Of a stretch of 11,791 nucleotides of DNA, positions 1 through 6,771 are shown one piece after another. The position numbers were made by a program, and so were the translations under genes. The notes beneath the pieces are model-generated. The model did no database searches, was not told the origin of the DNA, and was given only the letters and a program-made list of their open reading frames with translations. The stretch covers positions 1 through 11,791 of the forward strand of contig JANYBY010000299.1 in the NCBI GenBank assembly GCA_025360565.1, read 5' to 3'. The DNA is from Bacteroidota bacterium. Lineage in GTDB: Bacteria > Bacteroidota > Bacteroidia > B-17B0 > Aurantibacillaceae. Numbering within the stretch: the first letter of the stretch is position 1; each line of letters opens with the position of its first letter.

Positions 1-1570
1 CATTACCATTCACGGAAAGTGTAACAGGGTGACTATTACCTACAACTTGAAGGGTACTTAAGTCAAGGTTCGTATCCAATGTATCAACAATACGTATATT
101 TCGTGCGGCGGCGTTCCCGTCATTTTGAAATTCTATATTATAAACAAACCAATCGTGATAACCGGGTACGACATCAACCGGGTAAACTGATTTACTGTTT
201 GGGTCTCTGGAATTTCCAACGTAATAACAATAGGTGTAAGTATTATTGCTTAGGTTATTATCGCCGGATGTAGGAGTAACGGTAATACTAACACAAATAG
301 GGTCTCCAAGTACTGCTGAAGTAAAAGTTTGCACATTTACAACAAGGTTATTGTGTCCCGAGCTAGAATTTATTACTCTGTATAAACCGAAATCGGAGAC
401 AGGGAATGTAACCGTATTTCCGTTGATGACAGCGCTTAAATTATTACTGCCTACAACTGAAACTGGACCAGTTATATGTAATTTTATCTGTCCGCTGATA
501 CCCGAAGAACAGCTTAACTGGCCATAGCTTCCAACGTCGCCCGCGAATGGCCACGTTTCATATAGATACCCCGGAAATATCGCCCCATGAAATGTTCCGC
601 CTACACAACCAACGTCAAACCCTGGTTTACATTTAAAATTAAAATTTACGTTAGTAATGGATGGATTGGCTAAGGACAATACAATATTGGAAGAATCAAC
701 CCCCGGATGCAAGCACTGTGGTACAACTGGATTGCTCATTGTGTCCACAAAAACAGAAAAGGTATCAGGACCTGGAACATTCATGGAATATTTTCCGGTG
801 TACCATGATGAGTAATATTGGGCAATAAGACTGCCGCTACTGTTGTATAATTTTACAGGAAGATTGTCTAAATTTAAATCTGCGTTGTCATAGGTGCAAT
901 TGGCGTTCATGTCTTTATAAATATTGCCTGAAATTGCATTCATCCCCGGACAATTATATGGATTTCCAACTCCGCAAATAGGCATTGCTTGCAGGGTGAC
1001 GTCCATTACGGGTACATGATTGGCCAGGCAAGTGGCTGGATTAGGGAGGAGGGAAAGAGTAGCCGCATTTGCATCAAATTGTGGAAAACATGTAATATTA
1101 TTGTTCCCGCATAAAACTCTGTAATAAGATGGCATTTTGGGTAAACTGGTGAGACGGTTGTTCCGGCAATCTATAGTATTAAAAAGATATAAAGCGGGAT
1201 TGTAAGGAATGGAGGTCAATAAATTATCATGACAAAAAAGTTTGCTAAAGCTACCCGCCCAAGGGTTTAAAGTTGGGAAGGTGGTCAATAGATTATTAGA
1301 ACAATCCAAAGAGTCAAGGTTAGAGAAATATTCTATTCCGGAAAGATCTGTAATACCTTGACCTGAAACATTAAGAAAATTAATTGCCCCGTAATATGCC
1401 CAACAATTACTACAAATGGAATCTCCTGACAGATCCATTAGTAAAGGATAGTTTGTATTTAAGAAAGACCTGAAGTTTGGGTCTGGCACGTACTTATATA
1501 CCCATCCTTGAGCTTCAACAAAAAAGTTCATCTGCAATCCAAGAACAAAAACAAGTATTAATTTTTTCAT
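1..1570 (-). CDS. Secreted leucine-rich-repeat protein with SdrD-B-like and DUF11-like domains (C-terminus cut by window edge)
   Basis: An open frame runs without a stop from the ATG at 1570 to the window edge (523 complete codons). The protein starts with a signal peptide (MKKLILVFVLGLQMNFFVEA, then QG). Residues about 83-163 hold four LRR units of the form LDCSNNLLTTFP, LFCHDNLLTSIP, IDCRNNRLTSLP and VLCGNNNITCFP. Residues about 214-276 (ISGNIYKDMNANCTYDNADL) look like an SdrD B-type domain, with Asp/Asn-rich loops typical of calcium binding. From residue 456, DPNSKSVYPVDVVPG followed by IEFQNDGNAAARNIRIVDTL matches the DUF11-like domain common in Bacteroidota surface proteins. Such proteins normally end in a type IX secretion sorting domain; that end lies outside the window, so type IX export is inferred. 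The role is probably adhesion or another cell-surface function, but the substrate is unknown. The start is supported by the signal peptide and a good promoter just upstream. Confidence 0.85.
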   Translation of the reverse strand, partial: MKKLILVFVLGLQMNFFVEAQGWVYKYVPDPNFRSFLNTNYPLLMDLSGDSICSNCWAYYGAINFLNVSGQGITDLSGIEYFSNLDSLDCSNNLLTTFPTLNPWAGSFSKLFCHDNLLTSIPYNPALYLFNTIDCRNNRLTSLPKMPSYYRVLCGNNNITCFPQFDANAATLSLLPNPATCLANHVPVMDVTLQAMPICGVGNPYNCPGMNAISGNIYKDMNANCTYDNADLNLDNLPVKLYNSSGSLIAQYYSSWYTGKYSMNVPGPDTFSVFVDTMSNPVVPQCLHPGVDSSNIVLSLANPSITNVNFNFKCKPGFDVGCVGGTFHGAIFPGYLYETWPFAGDVGSYGQLSCSSGISGQIKLHITGPVSVVGSNNLSAVINGNTVTFPVSDFGLYRVINSSSGHNNLVVNVQTFTSAVLGDPICVSITVTPTSGDNNLSNNTYTYCYYVGNSRDPNSKSVYPVDVVPGYHDWFVYNIEFQNDGNAAARNIRIVDTLDTNLDLSTLQVVGNSHPVTLSVNGN

Positions 1571-1597
1571 GGCGGGATCAGGATATGATAACTTATT

Positions 1598-1629
1598 CAA
1601 AGTTACATTTTCTTTTTGGAAAAAGCAAA
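1598..1629 (-). promoter_or_regulatory. Bacteroidota-type sigma-A promoter of the LRR gene
   Basis: On the minus strand TTTG (1626-1629) is followed after exactly 20 bases by TAACTTTG (1598-1605). This is a full match to the Bacteroidota consensus TTTG-N19..21-TAnnTTTG. Transcription would start near 1590, giving a leader of about 20 bases before the ATG at 1570. There is no Shine-Dalgarno sequence, as is usual in this phylum. Confidence 0.6.
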
Positions 1630-1712
1630 CAATAGCACTGCATGTATTACGAATAACCTTTGGCTTAATTAAGTCACATCATTTGCTTTAAGATTTATTT
1701 GGCCCCAAACGA

Positions 1713-1747
1713 TGTTAAAATTTGAATAAACGAAGAAAATTTTAACA
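1713..1747 (-). terminator. AT-rich stem-loop just after the small repeat-protein gene
   Basis: A perfect 11-bp inverted repeat (TGTTAAAATTT at 1713-1723, AAATTTTAACA at 1737-1747) encloses a 13-base loop and begins 4 bases beyond the stop codon of the 136-residue gene. Its position suits a terminator, but no clear U-run follows, so it may be only a 3' end-protecting hairpin. The rest of 1571-1751 contains the LRR promoter and nothing else recognised. Confidence 0.35.
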
Positions 1748-1751
1748 GATC

Positions 1752-2162
1752 TTAGAAAAGGAAGAAAAAATAGGCGGCGGCCCAGCCTTTTGGCACGCCT
1801 TTGGCATAGCCGATTATTTCCTTATTTTGATTTTGAACGGTGCCGTCGTCTGTTATATAACCAATAATTTTTTCGGTGGCATCTTTTATAGTGCCGTCTA
1901 ACTTAAGATGACCAAGTATTTTAAAAGCCTCATCAGTAATAGTGCCGTCTAATTTAATGTAACCTATAACCAACGCTTTTTTATCGGTTACCATTCCATC
2001 CTTTTTAATATGGCCTATCATTTTGTCGGCTTCATCATATACATAACCATCGCCTTTAATGCGGCCTAAAATATTAAATTCGGTGCCTTGCAATAATAAT
2101 TGCGCATGCAGGTTAACCGAAAAGCAAACAAAAGCGGATATGAGTAAAATTTTTTTAAACAT
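1752..2162 (-). CDS. Small exported protein of five 17-residue repeats (5-fold beta-flower type)
   Basis: The 136-residue protein has a signal peptide (MFKKILLISAFVCFSVNLHA, cleavage before QL). The mature part is a strict repeat with a 17-residue period. Glycines fall at 33, 50, 67, 84, 101 and 118, and Asp-Gly turns at 38-39, 55-56, 72-73, 89-90 and 106-107. The unit is roughly IGxIKxDGxxxDxxxxx, and the chain ends with a very hydrophobic aromatic tail, WAAAYFFFLF. This pattern, including the tail, resembles the Bacteroidota family I know as 5-fold beta-flower proteins, whose function is unknown. It is probably periplasmic or cell-envelope associated. It has its own promoter and the flanking gaps make it likely monocistronic. 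I assign no biochemical role. Confidence 0.85.
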   Translation of the reverse strand: MFKKILLISAFVCFSVNLHAQLLLQGTEFNILGRIKGDGYVYDEADKMIGHIKKDGMVTDKKALVIGYIKLDGTITDEAFKILGHLKLDGTIKDATEKIIGYITDDGTVQNQNKEIIGYAKGVPKGWAAAYFFFLF

Positions 2163-2179
2163 GGTTTTAAATTACTAAT

Positions 2180-2211
2180 CAAAGGTAATCAAATATGAGT
2201 TTGCTTGCAAT
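2180..2211 (-). promoter_or_regulatory. Bacteroidota-type promoter of the 17-residue-repeat gene
   Basis: On the minus strand ATTG (2208-2211, 3 of 4 to TTTG) is followed after 20 bases by TACCTTTG (2180-2187), a full match to TAnnTTTG. The spacing is the same as in the LRR gene promoter. The leader would be about 10 bases. The site lies in the gap after the polymerase C-terminal fragment, so this gene need not depend on readthrough. Confidence 0.55.
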
Positions 2212-2236
2212 TAAAAAAGCATAAAAAGCAAAGGGT

Positions 2237-3100
2237 TTAATGTGGTGTAATGATTGGCAGCGTTTCGGTATTTTCAATGAGTTGTTCCCTGTCAATTACC
2301 GGCAAGCGTTTCATGTAATTTACTTCAATGCTTGTAAAATCATACTCTTCAACAACTTTACCGCCGAGTAGGTAGCAGCCAGGACCGGTAAACGGAAATT
2401 GTTTTGCGGAATCGGGAAAATGAACCGTGTCTATCCAATGCCCTTCGGTATCGGTAAAAGTGCCAAAATACATGCGGTCTCCTTTTGAGGTTGAAGTATT
2501 TTTTACTGTTACCAGATAACCCACAATAGTTATTGTTTTGCCAACATATTTTTTCAGCTGGTTTGCTGTGAGATCGGAAGGTAATTTATCTCTTAACAGA
2601 TCAAAGGGCGGACATAATGAAAAGCCTAACAATTCTATTTCATCAAAAGCTTCATCCAGTTTAAAACTGCTTAAAACGGGAAGGTCCCATTTTTTTGGTT
2701 TTATATCGAATAATTCTTTCTCATTGATTTTTTTTGCGGGATTAATGAGCGTATGAATTTCCCATAATAATTCTTTTTTATTTTTTCCGGTAAAATTAAA
2801 AGCGCCAACGCGCACCAATAAACGCATTTGTTCAACCGAAATACGCACGCGTTTAATAAAGTCGTTAACGTCAAGGTACAAACCGTTATGTTCGCGTTCG
2901 TTTATGATCTCATTTCTTGTATGTTCCTGTAGTTCGTTTATCATTTGAAGGCCTAAATAAATGGTGTTCCCTTTTATTTTACATAAAACATGGCTGTTGT
3001 TTATGCAGGGCGTTATTATAATTGCGCCATGCATACGGGCTTCGTGTATATACAATTCTGTTCTGTAAAAGCCGCCACCATTATTCAGCGTGGCCACCAT
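2237..3100 (-). CDS. C-terminal fragment of the DnaE2-like DNA polymerase III alpha subunit (fingers end, HhH, OB fold)
   Basis: This is not an independent gene family. Its first residues, MVATLNNGGGFYRTELY, continue the segment that follows the conserved AHYP-aEFM sequence in C-family polymerases. It is in the same frame as the 708-residue fragment upstream, separated only by TGA-GAG-TAC. Residues about 1-60 complete the fingers, residues about 75-102 (LYLDVNDFIKRVRISVEQMR) fit the helix-hairpin-helix region, and residues about 186-266 (GKTITIVGYLVTVKNTST onward) fit the OB fold that binds single-stranded DNA. There is no long C-terminal tau-binding region, as expected for the shorter DnaE2-like class. 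The ATG lies 6 bases past the upstream stop codon, so it could be translated by reinitiation. The reading frame is otherwise intact, which suggests a recent interruption. Confidence 0.85.
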   Translation of the reverse strand: MVATLNNGGGFYRTELYIHEARMHGAIIITPCINNSHVLCKIKGNTIYLGLQMINELQEHTRNEIINEREHNGLYLDVNDFIKRVRISVEQMRLLVRVGAFNFTGKNKKELLWEIHTLINPAKKINEKELFDIKPKKWDLPVLSSFKLDEAFDEIELLGFSLCPPFDLLRDKLPSDLTANQLKKYVGKTITIVGYLVTVKNTSTSKGDRMYFGTFTDTEGHWIDTVHFPDSAKQFPFTGPGCYLLGGKVVEEYDFTSIEVNYMKRLPVIDREQLIENTETLPIITPH

Positions 3101-3109
3101 GTACTCTCA
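3098..3109 (-). other. In-frame TGA splitting the polymerase gene, followed by a restart ATG
   Basis: On the minus strand the codons read CCC TGA GAG TAC ATG. TGA replaces one residue between AYYP and EYMVATLNN, where homologues usually carry leucine or alanine. A single TTA-to-TGA change would be enough. All five other complete genes in the window end in TAA, and no other coding frame here carries an internal TGA. Confidence 0.85.
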
Positions 3110-5233
3110 GGGATAATAGGCTTTTAAAAACATGGCCTGATAACTTTCAACGGCGTAACTGGCCGAGTGTCCTTTTGAAAAAGCAAAATTGCCGAAGCTT
3201 TCAATCTGCGTCCATATTTTTTCTACTAATTCGAACGCATGGCCTTTCTCCAGGCAGTTAGCATAAAATTTATTTTTCACCGCTTCAAATTCATTTCGCT
3301 GTTTAAATTTCCACGACATGCCTCTGCGTAAATAATCGGCTTCGGCTAAAGTAAGATCCGCAAAAAGATGAGCCACCTTAATTACATCTTCCTGGTAAAC
3401 CATTACGCCATATGTTTCGCGCAACAGATCATACAATTCGGGTAACTGCGCCCGGGCAGCATCACGCAATTTTTTATCGCGAAAACGCACAATGTATTCA
3501 CGCATCATTCCGCTTTTTGCAACGCCGGGCCTGATGATGGAACTTGCGGCCACCAAACGCAAATAATCATCGGCGCGTAATTTGGCCAACAGCATACGCA
3601 TGGCTGGCGACTCCACATAAAAACAGCCTATTGTTTTTCCTATCCGTAAAAGATCTTTTATTTTTTCGTCGGCATACAAAGGTTCAACATTATGTATGTC
3701 GACCGTTATATTTTTATTTTCTTTAATAATTTCGAGTGCGTCTTTTATTTTTCCTAAACCACGCTGACTTAAAATATCAAATTTAAATAAGCCCACATCT
3801 TCCGCCTCGAGCATGCTGAATTGTGTGGTGGGATAACCCTTTGGCGGCATAATGGTGGCGCTATAAGCGGTAATAGGTTCTTCGGAAATAATGATACCGC
3901 TTGAATGAACGCTTAAGTGACTTGGGAAACCGTGAATGAGTTTGCTGTACCTTATAATTTGTTTTCCGATCGCATCTGTTTCGGGATATTTATGCGGGCT
4001 TTGTAATTTATCAATTTCGCCGGGTGGCAAGCCAAATACTTTTCCAAGCTCGCGAATAACCGCATCGCTTTGAAATGTGTTGTATGCGCCAAGCAGGGCC
4101 ACGCGGTTTTTTGTGCCGTGCTCATTAAATCTTTCAAAAATATAACGGGTAATATCGTCGCGGTCTTTCCACGAAAAATCCATATCAAAATCGGGCGCAT
4201 TGGCGCGGTGTATATTTATAAAACGTTCAAAATACAGATCGAGTTTAATGGGGTCCACATCTGTTATTTGTAAAAGGTAAGCCAATATGCTGTTGGCGCC
4301 GCTTCCGCGCCCAACGTAATAATAATTTTTGTGCTGCGCATATTTTATAATATCCCAGTTAATTAAAAAGTAAGAAGCAAAATTCATTGTTGCAATGGTG
4401 TCCAGTTCTTTTTCCATTCGAATTTTTACATCGCGTGATGCGTTTGGATAGCGGTATATTAAACCCTCTTCGCATTTTTGGCGAAGCAATTCAAGATCGC
4501 CGGCTTGGCTGCCCGTGTAATGTTTTAAATTTTTGCTTTTTAATTTACCGTAATCAAAACTAATACTGCAATCGTTCAATAGATCAACTGTTGTATGAAT
4601 GATCTGCGGAAACTTAGCGTAAGTCGCGTACAGGTCTTCACAAATGGGCATTTGTTCGTCCTGGCCGGCCTGTTCTGTTACGGGTAATTTGCTTAATAAA
4701 TTATTGGTATCAATGGCGCGTAACAACCGGTGTGCGTTAAATTGTTTTTTACCCGAAAAACTTACGGGCTGCATGGCCACTAATTTATTTTGATTTTGTT
4801 TTAAGGATAAAAACGTAAAACCCGAAAGGTCTTTTACCGATACGCCAATGAATTCATTTTCGCGCAAATGCCAGCCCGTGTAATTTTGAAGCGGATAAAT
4901 AATATAGGCGTTGGTAAATGCGGGGGCTTGTTCTTCGAATTGAATACTGCCGTGCAAATGAAATGAAAGATGTTGGTTAAGCTCGTTAAAGCCTTGGTTA
5001 TTGATGGCAATGCCCACGTATTTTTGCGCAACGCCGTTTCTAAAATCAATTCCCACTTTTGGTTTTATGTTTTTTATTTTACATAAGCGGATCATATCCA
5101 GACAGGCCGACGTATTATTAATATCGGTTAAAGCAAAAGAAGTGTAGCCTTTTTGTTCCGCTTGGTTCAGCAACTCTTCGGGCGACAGCGTGCCGTAGCA
5201 AAAACTATAATATGTGTGGCAGTTGAGAAGCAT
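3107..5233 (-). CDS. dnaE2: DNA polymerase III alpha subunit, DnaE2-like, N-terminal 708 residues (truncated by in-frame stop)
   Basis: This is a C-family replicative or translesion polymerase that would join deoxynucleotides onto a primer and work with the beta clamp. Residues about 1-65 form a PHP domain that is degenerate: the usual LHxHS reads LNCHT and ALTDH reads ALTDI, so metal binding and exonuclease activity are probably lost. The palm is intact: GRGSGANSILAY at 308-319, the catalytic PDFDMDF at 347-353 (D348, D350), and the third aspartate in GLFKFDIL (D486). The fingers follow (YGVMVYQEDV 608-617, FSKGHSASYAVESYQ 685-699). The frame stops at TGA right after AYYP; the remaining 287 residues continue in frame downstream, giving about 998 in total, the usual DnaE2-like length. 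dinB lies upstream on the same strand, consistent with a mutagenic repair role. The gene symbol is by class; it is not the main replicative copy by length. Without readthrough the product would lack the HhH and OB domains. Confidence 0.88.
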   Translation of the reverse strand: MLLNCHTYYSFCYGTLSPEELLNQAEQKGYTSFALTDINNTSACLDMIRLCKIKNIKPKVGIDFRNGVAQKYVGIAINNQGFNELNQHLSFHLHGSIQFEEQAPAFTNAYIIYPLQNYTGWHLRENEFIGVSVKDLSGFTFLSLKQNQNKLVAMQPVSFSGKKQFNAHRLLRAIDTNNLLSKLPVTEQAGQDEQMPICEDLYATYAKFPQIIHTTVDLLNDCSISFDYGKLKSKNLKHYTGSQAGDLELLRQKCEEGLIYRYPNASRDVKIRMEKELDTIATMNFASYFLINWDIIKYAQHKNYYYVGRGSGANSILAYLLQITDVDPIKLDLYFERFINIHRANAPDFDMDFSWKDRDDITRYIFERFNEHGTKNRVALLGAYNTFQSDAVIRELGKVFGLPPGEIDKLQSPHKYPETDAIGKQIIRYSKLIHGFPSHLSVHSSGIIISEEPITAYSATIMPPKGYPTTQFSMLEAEDVGLFKFDILSQRGLGKIKDALEIIKENKNITVDIHNVEPLYADEKIKDLLRIGKTIGCFYVESPAMRMLLAKLRADDYLRLVAASSIIRPGVAKSGMMREYIVRFRDKKLRDAARAQLPELYDLLRETYGVMVYQEDVIKVAHLFADLTLAEADYLRRGMSWKFKQRNEFEAVKNKFYANCLEKGHAFELVEKIWTQIESFGNFAFSKGHSASYAVESYQAMFLKAYYP

Positions 5234-5242
5234 TTTTTTATA

Positions 5243-5323
5243 GAACGCAGATGACGCTGATCGCTTATGATTTAGTATGATTTTTATGGGTGGTAATCAT
5301 AACCATCTGCGTTATCAGCGTTC
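5243..5323. repeat. Foldback repeat in the leader of the polymerase gene
   Basis: GAACGCAGATGACGCTGAT (5243-5261) pairs with ATCTGCGTTATCAGCGTTC (5305-5323) at 16 of 19 positions. A nested perfect 8-bp stem lies inside it (TTATGATT 5265-5272, AATCATAA 5295-5302). It begins 9 bases upstream of the polymerase ATG, so it would sit in the mRNA leader. Short repeats built from ACGC(T/A)GAT words are widespread between Bacteroidota genes. A second weak hairpin (5342-5371; CTTTAA/TTAAAG around GCCAA/TTGGC) follows; otherwise 5324-5422 shows nothing recognisable. Confidence 0.6.
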
Positions 5324-5422
5324 CATTTAAATAATTATTTTCTTTAAAGGAGCCAATTTGGCATCTTAAAGAATCATGTTACCGCGCGGCATCTGGTCCG
5401 TTATTTTTCATCACTCTATTCC

Positions 5423-5795
5423 GTTCCTACGGAACTCATTTTGGTATGGGGTTTATTTTCTATCGATATTTTGTTACTACGGAACAATTTTTGGCGGTGT
5501 TTTGTTGGATATATTTTTCTACCGATATATTGTTCCTACGGAACAATTTTGGCGGTGTTTATTGAATATGTTTTTTATAGGTTATCAAATTAATACGTAT
5601 TCTATCCCGTTCCTACGGAACTCGTTTTGACTGGGGTTTATTTTCTACCGATATTTTGTTCCTACGGAACATTTTGGCGGTGTTTATTGAATATGTTTTT
5701 TATAGGTTATCAAATTAATACGTATCCTATCCCGTTCCTACGGAACTCGTTTTGACTGGGGTTTATTTTCTACCGATATCTTGTTCCTACGGAAC
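5423..5795 (+). repeat. Left REP array: seven GTTCCTACGGAAC hairpins
   Basis: The hairpin GTTCC-TAC-GGAAC occurs at 5423-5435, 5473-5485 (one mismatch, GTTACTACGGAAC), 5532-5544, 5609-5621, 5658-5670, 5734-5746 and 5783-5795. Two flavours alternate. Type A has CC before and TCRTTTTG after the hairpin. Type B has a CTACCGATATNTT box before and ATTTTGGCGGTG after. Start-to-start spacings are 50, 59, 77, 49, 76 and 49 bases. All have the same orientation, judged by the TAC loop and the box. The array lies beside a Y1 transposase, as REP elements do beside their RAYT gene. Confidence 0.85.
5546..5795 (+). repeat. Tandem duplication of a 125-bp double-REP unit
   Basis: Positions 5546-5670 and 5671-5795 are two 125-bp copies that differ at two positions only (TATTCTATCCC versus TATCCTATCCC, and ATATTTTG versus ATATCTTG). 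Each contains one type A and one type B hairpin 49 bases apart plus a unique stretch (GAATATG, GGTTATCAAATTAATACG). The near identity indicates recent duplication of a REP pair. Confidence 0.9.
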
Positions 5796-5855
5796 ATTTT
5801 AGGCGTATATTTTACGTAGTATTTTTTGATTTAATTGTCTGTCAAAATTAATGTG

Positions 5856-5890
5856 TGCTCCTTTAGGAGCAAGATATTGGTAAAAAACAT
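5856..5890 (-). repeat. Inverted REP variant downstream of the transposase gene
   Basis: Read on the minus strand, the box TTTTTTACCAATATCTT precedes the hairpin GCTCC-TAAA-GGAGC (arms extend to TGCTCC 5856-5861 and GGAGCA 5866-5871). The box matches the CTACCGATATNTT box found in front of the type B hairpins on the plus strand, but the hairpin sequence differs while pairing is kept. It is therefore a REP in opposite orientation, lying beyond the 3' end of the transposase frame. Confidence 0.65.
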
Positions 5891-5898
5891 AACCCTAA

Positions 5899-6384
5899 TT
5901 AGCGGAGTGCCGTAGGCACGCAATCATTAATAGATTTGAAGAGGTATTGTTCATTATATTCCACCTCAAATGCCTCAAGCAACTCCGTATATTCTTTTAA
6001 AAAATCTTTTTTGCGGTGATGCTCTTCCTGATTCTCTATATAAGCAATTACCTTCGGTAGCTGCGATTTGCTATAAGAAAATGCTCCGTACCCTTCTTGC
6101 CATGAAAATTTATTTTTTACAAATTTTTTATCGTTGATCCATTTTGAAGAACTACCCTTAATGTCCTGTAATAAATCGGATAACGATTGATTCGCTCTCA
6201 TGCCAAATAAAATATGAATGTGATCCGGCATCCCATTAATGGCAATTAGCTTGTGATTATTATTTTTTATAATTCCTGAAATGTATTTATACAATTCGTT
6301 TTTCCATTGATCTTGAATAACGCATTCGCGATTTTGTACTGCAAAAACAGCCTGGATGTGTATTTGCGTGTATGTGTTTGCCAT
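5899..6384 (-). CDS. Y1 (HUH) transposase, REP-associated (RAYT-like)
   Basis: The 161-residue protein is a single-domain IS200-type transposase (Transposase_17). The HUH metal-binding motif is PDHIHILF (H55, H57), and the catalytic tyrosine lies in YIENQEEHH (Y115, with Q119 as the usual YxxxQ partner). The conserved SWQEGYGAFSYSKSQ precedes it. Enzymes of this type cut and rejoin single-stranded DNA at hairpins through a 5'-phosphotyrosine link. No TnpB gene accompanies it. It is flanked on both sides by arrays of one hairpin family, which is the organisation of a RAYT rather than a plain IS200. The last codons (reading CVPTALR) overlap a REP-like hairpin. Length and motifs are complete, so it may be active. 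It sits between dinB and the polymerase alpha gene, on the same strand. Confidence 0.88.
   Translation of the reverse strand: MANTYTQIHIQAVFAVQNRECVIQDQWKNELYKYISGIIKNNNHKLIAINGMPDHIHILFGMRANQSLSDLLQDIKGSSSKWINDKKFVKNKFSWQEGYGAFSYSKSQLPKVIAYIENQEEHHRKKDFLKEYTELLEAFEVEYNEQYLFKSINDCVPTALR
5907..5919 (-). repeat. REP-like hairpin inside the last codons of the transposase gene
   Basis: On the minus strand the sequence is C-GTGCC-TAC-GGCAC-TC, against C-GTTCC-TAC-GGAAC-TC in the flanking type A repeats. Both arms have changed together (T to G and A to C), so the 5-bp stem is kept. Orientation is opposite to the flanking arrays. Confidence 0.6.
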
Positions 6385-6403
6385 ATGGTTTCTTATTTAT
6401 TTC

Positions 6404-6722
6404 GTTCCTACGGAACTCATTATTAATTGTTTTTTTTACCGAAATTTCGTTCCTACGGAACTCATTATTAATTGTTTATTTTTCTACCGATATATTGTTC
6501 CTACGGAACAATTTTGGTGGTGTTTTTGTTGTGTATTTTTTCTCGTATTATTTTTATTTTCTACCGATATCTTGTTCCTACGGAACATTTTGGCGGTGTT
6601 TGTTGTATAAATTTTATTTTCTACCGATATATTGTTCCTACGGAACATTTTTTAACGGTGTTTTGTTGCATATTTTTCTCGTAGTATTTTTATTTTCTAC
6701 CAATATATTGTTCCTACGGAGC
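6404..6722 (+). repeat. Right REP array: six GTTCCTACGGAAC hairpins
   Basis: Copies lie at 6404-6416, 6449-6461, 6497-6509, 6574-6586, 6634-6646 and 6710-6722 (the last with one mismatch, GTTCCTACGGAGC). The first two are type A (TTCGTTCC...GGAACTCATTATTAATTG); the last four are type B with the CTACCRATATNTT box. Start-to-start spacings are 45, 48, 77, 60 and 76 bases, echoing the left array. Orientation matches the left array, so both arrays point the same way with the transposase gene reversed between them. Apparent reading frames through this array arise from the repeat. Confidence 0.85.
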
Positions 6723-6771
6723 ATTTTTTAAATGTTGGTCCCGACTCCGCTCGACCTGACAACCCGTTCGC

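Noticed and set aside
2237..3100. An independent OB-fold gene
   Set aside because: It is in frame with the upstream polymerase fragment and continues its conserved sequence with only three codons between, so it is the gene's C-terminal end.
3107..3109. TGA reassigned as a sense codon in this organism
   Set aside because: About 3,000 other codons in the window contain no in-frame TGA and tryptophan is read from TGG throughout; a local mutation, error or recoding event is simpler.
5376..5630. Coding frames through the left and right repeat arrays (for example FLPIYCSYGTF-like peptides at 6356-6731)
   Set aside because: They translate the hairpin and its flanks over and over in several frames and have no family signature or promoter.
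5899..6384. Complete IS200/IS605 element with TnpB
   Set aside because: No TnpB or accessory gene is present, and the flanks are repeated hairpin arrays rather than single left and right ends.
5423..6722. CRISPR array
   Set aside because: The repeats are short palindromes with irregular spacing, the intervals between them are themselves repeated, and no cas gene is present.
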